Origin: a bacterium
GTDB lineage: Bacteria; Gemmatimonadota; Gemmatimonadetes; Gemmatimonadales; Gemmatimonadaceae
NCBI GenBank assembly: GCA_027484025.1
Contig: JAIXTI010000081.1
Span: forward strand, 124,001 to 188,000
DNA length: 64,000 nucleotides
Direction of reading: 5' to 3'
Every line of letters begins with the position of its first letter. The first letter of the stretch is position 1. Shown here piece after piece: positions 38,070 through 46,829 of this stretch. A program made the translations under genes and the position numbers. The notes under the pieces were generated by a model. That model ran no database searches and was not told the origin of the DNA. It saw only the letters and a list, made by a program, of their open reading frames with translations.

Positions 38070-38900
38070 TTACACCGAGGCCGGAAACAGAAAGCGCAGA
38101 AACAACCCCGACCGCTCGCCCCAGGCACGCTCATCGTGCAGCGCGCCCTCGGCTTCCATGTAGTGCAGATTGCGCCCGACCTGCCATCCCTGGCGCAGCA
38201 GCATGCGATACAACAAGCGGGTTCCCTTGAGCATGCGCTTTTCGCCCGTGCCCGCATCGAGCCAAATGCGCTGGTCCTGACGATGCGCGTCGTCGGCCAC
38301 CAGCTGACGCACGATCCAGCGATCATCCCACCACACGCTGGGACTGAGCAGGCCAAGCTTGCCGAAGACGGCCGGGTGCGTAAGCCCGAGGTGCAGACTC
38401 AGGAGTCCGCCGAGCGAACTGCCCGCCACCGCCGTATCGCGCGCCGTTCGACGCGTACGCCACGTGTGGTCGACCCACGGCTTGATCTCGTACACGAGCA
38501 TTTGCCCGTACCGATCGGCCAGACCACCCGCGTCGTGCATGTTGTCACGCGTGGGCGTGTACTCGTCGATGCGATCGCGCCCGGCGTTGCCGATGGCCAC
38601 GATAATGAGCGGCTCGATGACTCGCGCATGCATGAGCGCGCGGGCGGTGGTATCGACGCCCCATTGCACACCGAACGGGGACATCGGCAGATCGTCGAAG
38701 ACGTTCTGTCCATCGTGCAGATACAACACCGGGTAGCGACGCTGCGGCTGCGTCTCGTAGTCCGGCGGCAGACACACGATGACATCGTGTGAATGCGGCA
38801 GAAAACGCGACTGGATCTCGGGGAAATGCAGCAGCGACCCGGCCGGCGTGGGAACCGGCGGGACGGGGTGCAGCGAGGGGTCGAGACCGGCGATAGGCAC
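38070..38900 (-). CDS. Esterase D / enterochelin esterase-like alpha-beta hydrolase
   Basis: YPVLYLHDGQNVFDD; VAGSSLGGLLSLHLGLTHPAVFGKLGLLSPS. Confidence 0.9.
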   Translation of the reverse strand: MPIAGLDPSLHPVPPVPTPAGSLLHFPEIQSRFLPHSHDVIVCLPPDYETQPQRRYPVLYLHDGQNVFDDLPMSPFGVQWGVDTTARALMHARVIEPLIIVAIGNAGRDRIDEYTPTRDNMHDAGGLADRYGQMLVYEIKPWVDHTWRTRRTARDTAVAGSSLGGLLSLHLGLTHPAVFGKLGLLSPSVWWDDRWIVRQLVADDAHRQDQRIWLDAGTGEKRMLKGTRLLYRMLLRQGWQVGRNLHYMEAEGALHDERAWGERSGLFLRFLFPASV

Positions 38901-38953
38901 GGGTGCAGTCTAATGCCACGCGCTACATCCCCGACACCCCGCATCCCGCCGGG

Positions 38954-39940
38954 CTAGATCACCTTGTCGTGAACCGGGAGGCCGGAGACGAACGCGTCGA
39001 CATTGCTCAGCGCGCGCATCCCCATGTTGGTCCGTGTTTCGATGGTGGCGCTTCCCAGATGCGGCACCAGCACCACGTTTTCCAGCTCCTTCAACTCGGC
39101 CGCCACACTGGGCTCGAATTCGTACACGTCGAGCCCGGCGCCCGCGATCAGCCGCTGCTTGAGCGCATCGGCCAGCGCCGCTTCGTGCACCACGTCGCCG
39201 CGCGCCGTGTTGATGAGGTACGCATGCTCGGGCATGAGCGCGAGCGTCTCCGCATTCATGAGGTGCCGCGTTTCCGGCGTGGAAGGGCAATGCAGCGACA
39301 CGACGTCCGCACGGCGCAGCAGTGCCTCGAGCGACTCGGCACGTTCGGCATTGGCCGGGCCCGCCGTCGCGGGATCGTCGATGCGCGGATCGCGCGGCGC
39401 GTGCCACAGGATCTTCATGCCGAATGCGTCGTGCGCAATGCGCGCCACCGCACGCCCGATACGGCCGTATCCCACGATGCCCAGCGTCTTGCCGCGCAGC
39501 GTGCGTCCGAGCATGAACGTGGGGCGCAGTCCACCCCACGCACCACTGCGCAGATGCCGCTCGCCTTCACTCAAACGGCGCATGCTCATGAGCATGAGCC
39601 CGATGGCGACATCGGCCGTGTCATCGGTGACGACGTCGGGCGTGTTGCTCACCGTAATGCCCGCACGGCGCGCCGACTCGAGCGCAATGTGATTGACGCC
39701 GACTCCCACGTTGGCGAGCAGCTTGGTGCGAATGCCCGTCGTATCGAAGATCCCCGCGTGCCACTTGTCGGTGACGGTCGTGATCACGATATCGGCCTGC
39801 TGCAGCACCTGCACCAACTGATCCGGTGACAGCGCGACATCGGTCCGGTTGAACAGGGCATCGTATTTCTCGGCAATGACCGCCTCGACGGGCGCCGGCA
39901 TCTTTCGCGTGACGACGACGCGCAACTCTTTTGTATTCAC
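38954..39940 (-). CDS. D-glycerate dehydrogenase / glyoxylate-hydroxypyruvate reductase
   Basis: GKTLGIVGYGRIGRAVARIAHDAFGMKILWH; LINTARGDVVHEAALADAL; GLDVYEFEP, D-2-hydroxyacid dehydrogenase motifs. Confidence 0.92.
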   Translation of the reverse strand: MNTKELRVVVTRKMPAPVEAVIAEKYDALFNRTDVALSPDQLVQVLQQADIVITTVTDKWHAGIFDTTGIRTKLLANVGVGVNHIALESARRAGITVSNTPDVVTDDTADVAIGLMLMSMRRLSEGERHLRSGAWGGLRPTFMLGRTLRGKTLGIVGYGRIGRAVARIAHDAFGMKILWHAPRDPRIDDPATAGPANAERAESLEALLRRADVVSLHCPSTPETRHLMNAETLALMPEHAYLINTARGDVVHEAALADALKQRLIAGAGLDVYEFEPSVAAELKELENVVLVPHLGSATIETRTNMGMRALSNVDAFVSGLPVHDKVI

Positions 39941-41103
39941 GCCTGCACCCGCCAGTGCGCGAGCGCCGCCCCGACACCGCTCCCGAGCGTGATGGGAATC
40001 CCGGCGTCGGCCAGTGCCATTTCGACACCGGATAGAGCGCCCGCCAACGTGAGCGCGTTCATGTCACCCAGGTGACCAACGCGGAACACCTTGCCGGCGA
40101 CTTCGCTCAGCCCCGAGCCCAGCGCGATGTCGTAGCGCGTGAACGCGATATCGATGACCTTGCGAGCATCCGTGCCCTCGGGCACGACGATGGCGGTGAG
40201 GGAATCGCTCGCGATCTCGGGGCGCATGGCGCATTCGCGCAGTCCCCACGCTTTCACGGCGGCACGTACCCCGTTGGCCAGCCGCTTGTGACGCGCGGCC
40301 ACGTTGTCCATCCCTTCGTCGAGCAGCATCGTGAGCGCTTCGTCGAGTCCGTACAGCAACGACAGCGCCGGCGTGCTCGGGAAGTAGCCCTGCGCGTTGT
40401 TGGCGCGCATCGCCCGCAGATCGAAATAGGCGCGCGGTGTCGTGCTCTGCTCCACGCGCGCCAGCGCCTTCTCACTCGCGAAGAGCATCCCCAATCCTGC
40501 GGGCAACATGAAGCCCTTCTGCGATCCGGTAATTGCGCAATCCACGCCCCACTCGTCGAAGCGGAAGTCGAGACTCGCAATGGAGCTCACACCGTCGACG
40601 AAGAGCAGCGCCGGATGGTGTGCACGATCCATGGCCGCACGCACCGCCCCCACATCACACGTGACACCGGTGGCCGTTTCGTTGTGCACCAACAGCACAC
40701 CCTGAATTTCGTGCGCCGTGTCGGCCTTCAGCGCCGCTTCGATACGCTCGGCGTTGGCGGCTTCCCCCCACGGCTCTTCGAGGACGTCAACCGTGTAACC
40801 GAGATTGCGCGCGGTCTGAATGAACAGATGCGAGAACTGTCCAAAGCGCGGCGCCAGCAGACGCGCGCCCGGGTTCACCGTATTCACCAGCGCGGCTTCC
40901 CACATCGCCGAGCCCGTGGCCGGGAAGACGAACGCTTCGCCCTTCGTCTGCTTCACGACCTGCGGCAGCCGTGACAGGATCGAACGCGTGAACGCCGGAA
41001 ACGCCGACGAGCGATGATCCTCCATCTGGCGGTGCATGGCCCGCTGAAGACGATCAGGAACGGGCGTGGGCCCGGGAATCTGCAGGAAGTGACGACCAGC
41101 CAT
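39937..41103 (-). CDS. Alanine-glyoxylate / serine-pyruvate aminotransferase family
   Basis: IPGPTPVPDRLQRAMHRQMEDHRS; PLP-Lys region CAITGSQKGFMLPAGLGML. Confidence 0.92.
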   Translation of the reverse strand: MAGRHFLQIPGPTPVPDRLQRAMHRQMEDHRSSAFPAFTRSILSRLPQVVKQTKGEAFVFPATGSAMWEAALVNTVNPGARLLAPRFGQFSHLFIQTARNLGYTVDVLEEPWGEAANAERIEAALKADTAHEIQGVLLVHNETATGVTCDVGAVRAAMDRAHHPALLFVDGVSSIASLDFRFDEWGVDCAITGSQKGFMLPAGLGMLFASEKALARVEQSTTPRAYFDLRAMRANNAQGYFPSTPALSLLYGLDEALTMLLDEGMDNVAARHKRLANGVRAAVKAWGLRECAMRPEIASDSLTAIVVPEGTDARKVIDIAFTRYDIALGSGLSEVAGKVFRVGHLGDMNALTLAGALSGVEMALADAGIPITLGSGVGAALAHWRVQA

Positions 41104-41144
41104 GGGGACAGTGCGGTGAACGGGGAGTGGGAACGGCGACGCGC

Positions 41145-41711
41145 TCAGCTCGGCGACGTCTCGATCGGTGTTTCGGTATCTACGTGGTCGTCATCGTCGT
41201 CGCTGGCGTCATCATCGACAGCGACGGTCGACGTCTCGCCTTCGTCGGGCGTGTCGTCCACTTCCGCCAGCGGATCGAGCACACGCAGCAAACGTCCGCA
41301 CAAGCGGGTGAGCTTCGTCTTCTGCTCACCGTTCAACTCGCGCATGAGTTCGAGGATCGAGTCGGTGCGCGCGGGTCCCGCCTCAGCGAGCAGCACCCGT
41401 CCCGCTTCGGTGAGATAGACGGTGATGTAGCGACGGTCCACTTCGTGACGCTCGCGCCGTACCAGCGCGCGCGCTTCGAGCGCGTCGATAATGGCGGTCA
41501 TCTGCGCCTTGCTGCGTCCCAAGGCTTCCGCAAGTTCCTGTTGATGCACCGGGCCGCGCTGCTGGAGTGTGTCGAGCACTCCGTATTGCGACGCCGACAA
41601 ACCGAAGGGCTGCACCGCATCGTCGACGCGCGCGGCGGCCATGGCCGCGGCTCGTTGCAGCGACCAATAGGCATCGAGGGCGCGCCGTCGCTTCTTCTCG
41701 CCTTTGCTCAT
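41145..41711 (-). CDS. MarR family transcriptional regulator with acidic C-terminal tail
   Basis: LSASQYGVLDTLQQRGPVHQQELAEALGRSKAQMTAIIDALEARALVRRERHEVDRRYITVYLTEAG; DDDASDDDDDHVDTETPIE tail. Confidence 0.92.
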   Translation of the reverse strand: MSKGEKKRRRALDAYWSLQRAAAMAAARVDDAVQPFGLSASQYGVLDTLQQRGPVHQQELAEALGRSKAQMTAIIDALEARALVRRERHEVDRRYITVYLTEAGRVLLAEAGPARTDSILELMRELNGEQKTKLTRLCGRLLRVLDPLAEVDDTPDEGETSTVAVDDDASDDDDDHVDTETPIETSPS

Positions 41712-41745
41712 CGTCTGGTTGTCATGAAGAGAGGTACCTGTGCTT

Positions 41746-43824
41746 TTATCGCAACAGGCCGGCGTGTCGCGCCGCGATACGTCCGGCCAGCACGGTGGAG
41801 ACCGCCATAATCGTTTCCTGCGGATTGACCCCGAGTGCCGTGGGCAACGCCGCCCCATCGGTAATGTACAGACCGCGCACCCCGTAGCGCTCGCCGTCTG
41901 GCGTCGCCCCCGAGGTGTCTGGGTCCGTGCCCATGCGGCAGGTCCCGTTCACGTGCGCCGAAAAAAGCGCCATGCGATTGGGCGCAATACTGGCCGTGGC
42001 GAGCGAGTCCACGTCGCGTGGCGAACGGATGGTGAGCGGCGTGGCGTGCATCGTCGACACGGAGCTTGCCCCCATGGCAAAGTGCAACCGGGCCATGGCG
42101 GGCAACGACGCGCGCACCCGACGCTCGTCTTCGAACGCGAGGCGGTAGCGGATGGACGTTTCGCCGCGTCGGTTCACGATCACGCGTCCGCTCGAGCGGT
42201 TCCGTTCGGCGCCATCACGGGTGAGGCCGATGGTAACACCGAAGCGGTTGAAGTCGCGCATCTCCGCCGCGTGCGCGGTACCGGTGCCGGGCAACGCGGC
42301 CGCGGTGAATGACGGGTGCATGGGTGGCGTTTCGATCCAGAAGCCGTAGTCGGAGCCCTGCCAACGCAGAAACTCGTCGCACATGGTCGTGAGCGGAATC
42401 CCGGTGCTCGTCACGATTTCGCGATCATAGCGGGCATACAGGGCGGTGGTCGGATGCAGGCGCAACCACTGCCCCACACCACCACCGCCCATCCCCGACC
42501 GCTGCAGCAACACCGGGGTCCCCACGGCACCACCAGCCACCACGACGAGTGGGGCGTCGATGGTGAGTGTTCGTGAGGTCCCGCGCTGTCGGTCGCGAAC
42601 CACTGCGTGCACGCGCTTGAGTGGCGGTGTGCCTGTACCGCGGTCGCGCTCGCGCACTTCGATGCGTTGGACCTGCGCATCGGTGTAGAGCGAGGCCTGC
42701 GCCGCCAGCGCGCGCGGCAGATAGGTGAGCAGCGTGGACTGCTTGGCGTTGTGCCGACACCCGGTTCCGCAGAATCCGCAGCGCACACAGCCGCGCGCGT
42801 TGATGCGGCCGTGCTCCACCCGCCATCCCAGGGCGCGGGCGCCGTCGAGCACCAGGCGGTTGTTGGCCGAATGGGCGTCATCAGGGACCGTACCCGCATG
42901 CACCTCGCGCTCGATCTGCTCGAACACCGGGGCCATCTCCGCCGGCGACATGCCCGTGATCCCACTCTCGCGCGCCCACTGTTCGAGCACGTGGCTCGGC
43001 GTGCGCAGCATGATCATCCAGTTCACCGTCGTGCTGCCGCCAGCGGTATCGCCCTGCACCAGCGCGATCGAACCATCGTCGGTCGCGCGCAGACACCCAT
43101 CGGCGTACAACCGCTCGGTGAGCGCGGCTTCGTCGTCGGTGAAATCACTGCGCGTATGCCACCCGCCCGATTCGAGCACGACGACTTCATAGCCGGCTTC
43201 GGCGAGGCGCGCCGCCGCGACGGCACCACCGGCGCCACTGCCAATGACCACGACATCGGCCCGTCGCTGCACATCCTGCAACACGGTCTGCCCGGGCATG
43301 ACGCCGGCGGGAAGCGGGTCGGGCTCGATGATGTTGGGGAGCAGCACATGGCCGCGGGCGACCGGCTCGCCGGGAATTGGCGCGGTGCCGTCGGGGAGCG
43401 GCCCTTCCCACGGGCGCCACGTCGTGCGCGTGCGAAAGGGGCCGCCGTAGCCAATGGCCGCGGCCACCTCCGGACGCGCGTAGTGCACCGACAGCACGAG
43501 TCGCCGCACGGACTGCCACGCCGACCGGAGGGGCGGGAGCGACGAATCGGTCCACGCCGCGAAGCAGCGGCGCTGGTCGATGGGGGCGAGATCTGCGAAG
43601 CGCCGGAAACGCTGGATGGCGAGCAGCACGGTGGCCGGCGCGCCGAGGACGTCGATGGCGGTGCCGACCAACGCCTGCCGGTGCGGCGGGAGCGAGGAGA
43701 GGCGCGCGGCACACCGGCTGACGAGCTGCGGAATCGTTTCGTCGGCGGGCGGCGCGCCGTCGAGAATGGCCGACGCCAACGCGCAGAGCGTGGCGTGCTG
43801 TGGGGCGGAGAGGAGCACGACCAA
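41746..43824 (-). CDS. GMC-type oxidoreductase (long-chain alcohol oxidase-like)
   Basis: ADVVVIGSGAGGAVAAARLAEAGYEVVVLESGG; CVRCGFCGTGCRHNAKQST; C-terminal GVNPQETIMAVSTVLAGRIA. Confidence 0.93.
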   Translation of the reverse strand: MVVLLSAPQHATLCALASAILDGAPPADETIPQLVSRCAARLSSLPPHRQALVGTAIDVLGAPATVLLAIQRFRRFADLAPIDQRRCFAAWTDSSLPPLRSAWQSVRRLVLSVHYARPEVAAAIGYGGPFRTRTTWRPWEGPLPDGTAPIPGEPVARGHVLLPNIIEPDPLPAGVMPGQTVLQDVQRRADVVVIGSGAGGAVAAARLAEAGYEVVVLESGGWHTRSDFTDDEAALTERLYADGCLRATDDGSIALVQGDTAGGSTTVNWMIMLRTPSHVLEQWARESGITGMSPAEMAPVFEQIEREVHAGTVPDDAHSANNRLVLDGARALGWRVEHGRINARGCVRCGFCGTGCRHNAKQSTLLTYLPRALAAQASLYTDAQVQRIEVRERDRGTGTPPLKRVHAVVRDRQRGTSRTLTIDAPLVVVAGGAVGTPVLLQRSGMGGGGVGQWLRLHPTTALYARYDREIVTSTGIPLTTMCDEFLRWQGSDYGFWIETPPMHPSFTAAALPGTGTAHAAEMRDFNRFGVTIGLTRDGAERNRSSGRVIVNRRGETSIRYRLAFEDERRVRASLPAMARLHFAMGASSVSTMHATPLTIRSPRDVDSLATASIAPNRMALFSAHVNGTCRMGTDPDTSGATPDGERYGVRGLYITDGAALPTALGVNPQETIMAVSTVLAGRIAARHAGLLR

Positions 43825-43873
43825 GGCTACGCTATGGGCGGGCGATCGGGGAGGTGCACGGGCAACAACGGCT

Positions 43874-44062
43874 GGTCCGGCGGTCTACTCGCGGCGGATC
43901 GAGCAATCAGGACAAAGAACGCAAGAGCACAGGGGGAAGCACGGGACTGTTCACGACCATCGCAACCGCAGTTGTCGTTGGCGTGGACGGCACCGCGCTT
44001 CGTCCTGTGCTCTTGCGTTCTTTCTCCTGAGGGCTCGATTCGCCGCCGGTGGACCGCCGGAC
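43874..44062. repeat. Long inverted-repeat element, copy 1 (~189 bp)
   Basis: Left GGTCCGGCGGTctactcgcggCGGATCGAGcaaTCAGGacAAAGAACGCAAGAGCACAGGgg; right cgTCCTGTGCTCTTGCGTTCTTTctCCTGAgggCTCGATTCGCCGCCggtgGACCGCCGGAC; about 60 bp arms. Same ends and order as the element at 54803-54990. Confidence 0.85.
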
Positions 44063-44093
44063 GACATCTCAATACTCAGCGAGCCCAACCCCC

Positions 44094-44456
44094 CTACTTC
44101 GCACTCGCAAACAGTTCCTTGGTCTCGCGATGCGTCAGCACCCAGATCGAGTAGCCACCGAACAGGGTGCCCCACGGCCAATTGAAGAGCCGGAACGCCG
44201 AGACCACGAGCACGACGTAGCGCGCCCAGTTCTGGTGGTTGAGGAGCGCGAGGCCGGCAATGAGACCGAAGATGCTGATGGCCCCGATGACGATGCCCAT
44301 GACCACGCCGACGACGCTGCCGACGACCATGGCGACCGGATTGAGCGTCGCGAGCGACCCGAAGACGGTGCCGAACAGCGCACCCAGGGCCGCAAGAATG
44401 CCAAGAGCGCTGTAGAGCAGATTGACGAGCGCGACGACTTTGATGTGGGTACGCAC
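44094..44456 (-). CDS. Small multi-TM membrane protein of unknown function
   Basis: GTG start VRTHIKVVALVNLLYSALGILAALGALFGTVFGSL...; four hydrophobic segments. Confidence 0.65.
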   Translation of the reverse strand: MRTHIKVVALVNLLYSALGILAALGALFGTVFGSLATLNPVAMVVGSVVGVVMGIVIGAISIFGLIAGLALLNHQNWARYVVLVVSAFRLFNWPWGTLFGGYSIWVLTHRETKELFASAK

Positions 44457-44556
44457 CGGCTGACTCCCTGAAAGTGTGAGGACAGTGCCCCGTACGGCGG
44501 AAGCGCGGGCGCGTTTCAGTTGGATATACGCGGGTACAAACGACACAGCCCCCACC

Positions 44557-44625
44557 CCAAAGGGGTCAGAGTCAAAAAAGGGGTCAGAGTCAAAAAGGGG
44601 CTCAGCCCAAAAGGGGTCAGAGTCG
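44557..44625. repeat. Tandem REP-like repeats with AAAAGGGGTCAGAGTC core (4 units, one diverged)
   Basis: ccAAAGGGGTCAGAGTCAAAA AAGGGGTCAGAGTCAAAAA GGGGCTCAGCCCA AAAGGGGTCAGAGTC. Confidence 0.8.
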
Positions 44626-44666
44626 TTTTTGCGGGATGCGATGGCTCCGGCCCCTTGAACGTCGGA

Positions 44667-45638
44667 CTAGGCGGCGGTCGGTCGCCGGCGCGCGTCGACG
44701 AGGCTCACCAGGGCGACACCGCCCACAATGACGGTCATAGCGACCCAGGCGAGCTTAGGGAGGCGCTCCCCGCCGAGCGCGACACCGAGCAGGACCGCGA
44801 CGAGCGGATTGACGTACGCGTAGGTACCCACCGCGGCCGGGCTCGCCACCTTAAGGAGCCACATGTACGTGGAAAAACCAATGAGTGAGCCGAAGGTGAT
44901 CAGATAGAGTAGCGATAATGTCGATGTCAGCGTGATCGTGGACGGATGCACGCGCGAGAACTCCCCCATGCTTCCCGACAGGAGCGTGAGCAGCACGCCC
45001 CCCGTAAGCATCTGCATGGAGATCGCGAGCGCCGCCGGCTTGGCTTGGCGGGAGCTGCGCGAATAGAGCGAGCCCACCGTCCAGCTGAGCGAGCCCACCG
45101 CCAGCACGGCGGCGCCAACGGGGTCGACGGCGGCACTCCGGCCGGCCGGCGTCCCCGACGCGGGAAGCACCAGCAGCCCCACCCCCACCAGTCCGATGAG
45201 CACCCCCACCACCTGCATCGCGCGCGGACGCTTCCCCTGCCACGCTTCGCAGAGCACCAGCCAGAGCGGCACCGTCGCCACGAGGACCGACGTGAGCCCC
45301 GAATTCACCCGCTGACTGGCCCACGACACGGCGCCGTTCCCCACGAAGAGCAGCAGCATGCCCACGATGGCCGCGTCCCGCCATTCGCGACGCGTGGGGG
45401 CCGGCGCGCCGCGCCAGCGCGAAAACCCATAGAGCGCACTGCCCGCCACCAGAAAGCGCACCGCCCCCATGAAGAAGGGCGGAATGGTCTGCACCCCCCA
45501 CTTGATGGCGAGATAGGTGGAGCCCCACACGATGTAGATGACGAGGAACCCGCCGATGAGCTGCCAGCGCGGCACCGGCGGTATCGTGGTTTCGATGAGG
45601 CGGGGGGTGCCTGAAGGGCGCGACGCGGAGGCGCTCAA
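44667..45638 (-). CDS. EamA/DMT family permease (YedA-like)
   Basis: VIYIVWGSTYLAIKWGVQTIPPFFMGAVRFLVAG; duplicated EamA halves, FSTYMWLLKVASPAAVGTYAYVNPLVAVLLG. Confidence 0.92.
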   Translation of the reverse strand: MSASASRPSGTPRLIETTIPPVPRWQLIGGFLVIYIVWGSTYLAIKWGVQTIPPFFMGAVRFLVAGSALYGFSRWRGAPAPTRREWRDAAIVGMLLLFVGNGAVSWASQRVNSGLTSVLVATVPLWLVLCEAWQGKRPRAMQVVGVLIGLVGVGLLVLPASGTPAGRSAAVDPVGAAVLAVGSLSWTVGSLYSRSSRQAKPAALAISMQMLTGGVLLTLLSGSMGEFSRVHPSTITLTSTLSLLYLITFGSLIGFSTYMWLLKVASPAAVGTYAYVNPLVAVLLGVALGGERLPKLAWVAMTVIVGGVALVSLVDARRRPTAA

Positions 45639-46666
45639 GTCGAGACAGGGAGCGGGGCGGACGAGGGCGTCGCTGCGGGGCGGAGTGCCCGCAACGCGGC
45701 GTCACCGGCGGCCAGACCACCAATGAGGATGTAGAGGTAGAACGTGTAGAAGCGCCACCACAACAGCGCCGCGGCGAATATCCCGGCGGGAATGGCGCTC
45801 GACAGCGTGGCCGCGAAGGCCCCTTCGATGAAGCCGCCGCCACCTGGCGCCGGGACCACGACTCCGCCGTAGAACAACGCCAACGGCCAGAGCACGAGTG
45901 GCGCCAGCGTGTCCATGGTGAACGGAAACGACGGGTCGCCCAAAAAGACCAGGATGGGCAACGTGGCCACCTTGAAGCACACATGCAGTACCGATCCGCC
46001 AAACGCGAGCGACATGCGCCACGGGTTGGCCGCCCGCAACGACTGCACCGCATCGCGGAGCGACCGCAGCGTGCGCTGCACGACGCGCCATCGCCCGGCA
46101 TGAAGCCCAACCGCGGACGCCCAGCGCGGCGCCGGTCCGTGCGCGTTCCGCTGCGACAGAAACCACCCCGCCGCACCGGCCCCAAGGACGAACGTGCTGT
46201 ACCCACCCACCAACGCCAGCAACCCACCAACACTTGCGCCACGGCCGCGGAAGAGCACCGCCAACACCGTGCACACGACCACCAGCGAACACATCTCGAG
46301 AAACAATTCGAGAAAGAGGACCAACACCCGCGACGCCGCGTTGGTGCCACTCTCGGCGAGCACCAGAAAGCGCGACGGCTCCGCGCCCGACCGTGCCGGC
46401 GTGATGGCCGCCGCAAAATCGCCGGCCAGACAGACGCGGAGCGCCGTCCCGAACGCCAACGGAATGGCACAGGCTCGCGCGGACGCCTGAATCTTGAAGG
46501 CGCGCGTCAGGATTTCCGCTGTCACCGTCACCAGCGCCGCCGCGTGCACCGGCCACGCCAACCACGGCATCCCCTGCGCCGGCCAATGCCCCGACACCAC
46601 CCACGCGGAGGTGCCGAACATGAGTGCAAATGAAAGGCCCGTCACGAGCCAGCGACGCCAGGACAT
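45635..46666 (-). CDS. Flippase-like / lysylphosphatidylglycerol synthase TM-domain protein
   Basis: Multi-TM; FAAAITPARSGAEPSRFLVL and PGGGGFIEGAFAATLSSAIPAGIFAAALLWWRFYTFYLYILIGGL typical of this family. Confidence 0.85.
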   Translation of the reverse strand: MSWRRWLVTGLSFALMFGTSAWVVSGHWPAQGMPWLAWPVHAAALVTVTAEILTRAFKIQASARACAIPLAFGTALRVCLAGDFAAAITPARSGAEPSRFLVLAESGTNAASRVLVLFLELFLEMCSLVVVCTVLAVLFRGRGASVGGLLALVGGYSTFVLGAGAAGWFLSQRNAHGPAPRWASAVGLHAGRWRVVQRTLRSLRDAVQSLRAANPWRMSLAFGGSVLHVCFKVATLPILVFLGDPSFPFTMDTLAPLVLWPLALFYGGVVVPAPGGGGFIEGAFAATLSSAIPAGIFAAALLWWRFYTFYLYILIGGLAAGDAALRALRPAATPSSAPLPVST

Positions 46667-46683
46667 GGCGCGCAAGATACTCA

Positions 46684-46742
46684 CCCCCAAAGGGGTCAGA
46701 CTCCTTTAGCCAACCCTAAAGGAGTCTGACCCCTTTTGGGGG
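46684..46742. repeat. Palindromic REP-like element (59 bp hairpin)
   Basis: CCCCCAAAGGGGTCAGACTCCTTTAG-ccaacc-CTAAAGGAGTCTGACCCCTTTTGGGGG; arms complementary over 26 bp with one indel. Confidence 0.88.
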
Positions 46743-46829
46743 ACGCGTGAACGGACTGGCGCCATCGGGTTTCTGATGGTCCATTGATGCGGAAGGCCAT
46801 CCCGAATTTTCTTCAGCCTCGAGGTTTCC

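Noticed and set aside
43827-44185. Short ORFs (76-81 aa, RIEPSGERTQEH...) across the intergenic element, similar to 54709-54996 ORFs
   Set aside because: Similarity between these ORFs arises from the shared inverted-repeat element, not from conserved proteins.
44520-44888. 122 aa ORF with PKGVRVKKGVRVKKGLSPKGVRV repeats
   Set aside because: Translation of the tandem AAAAGGGGTCAGAGTC repeat; repeat DNA, not a repetitive protein.
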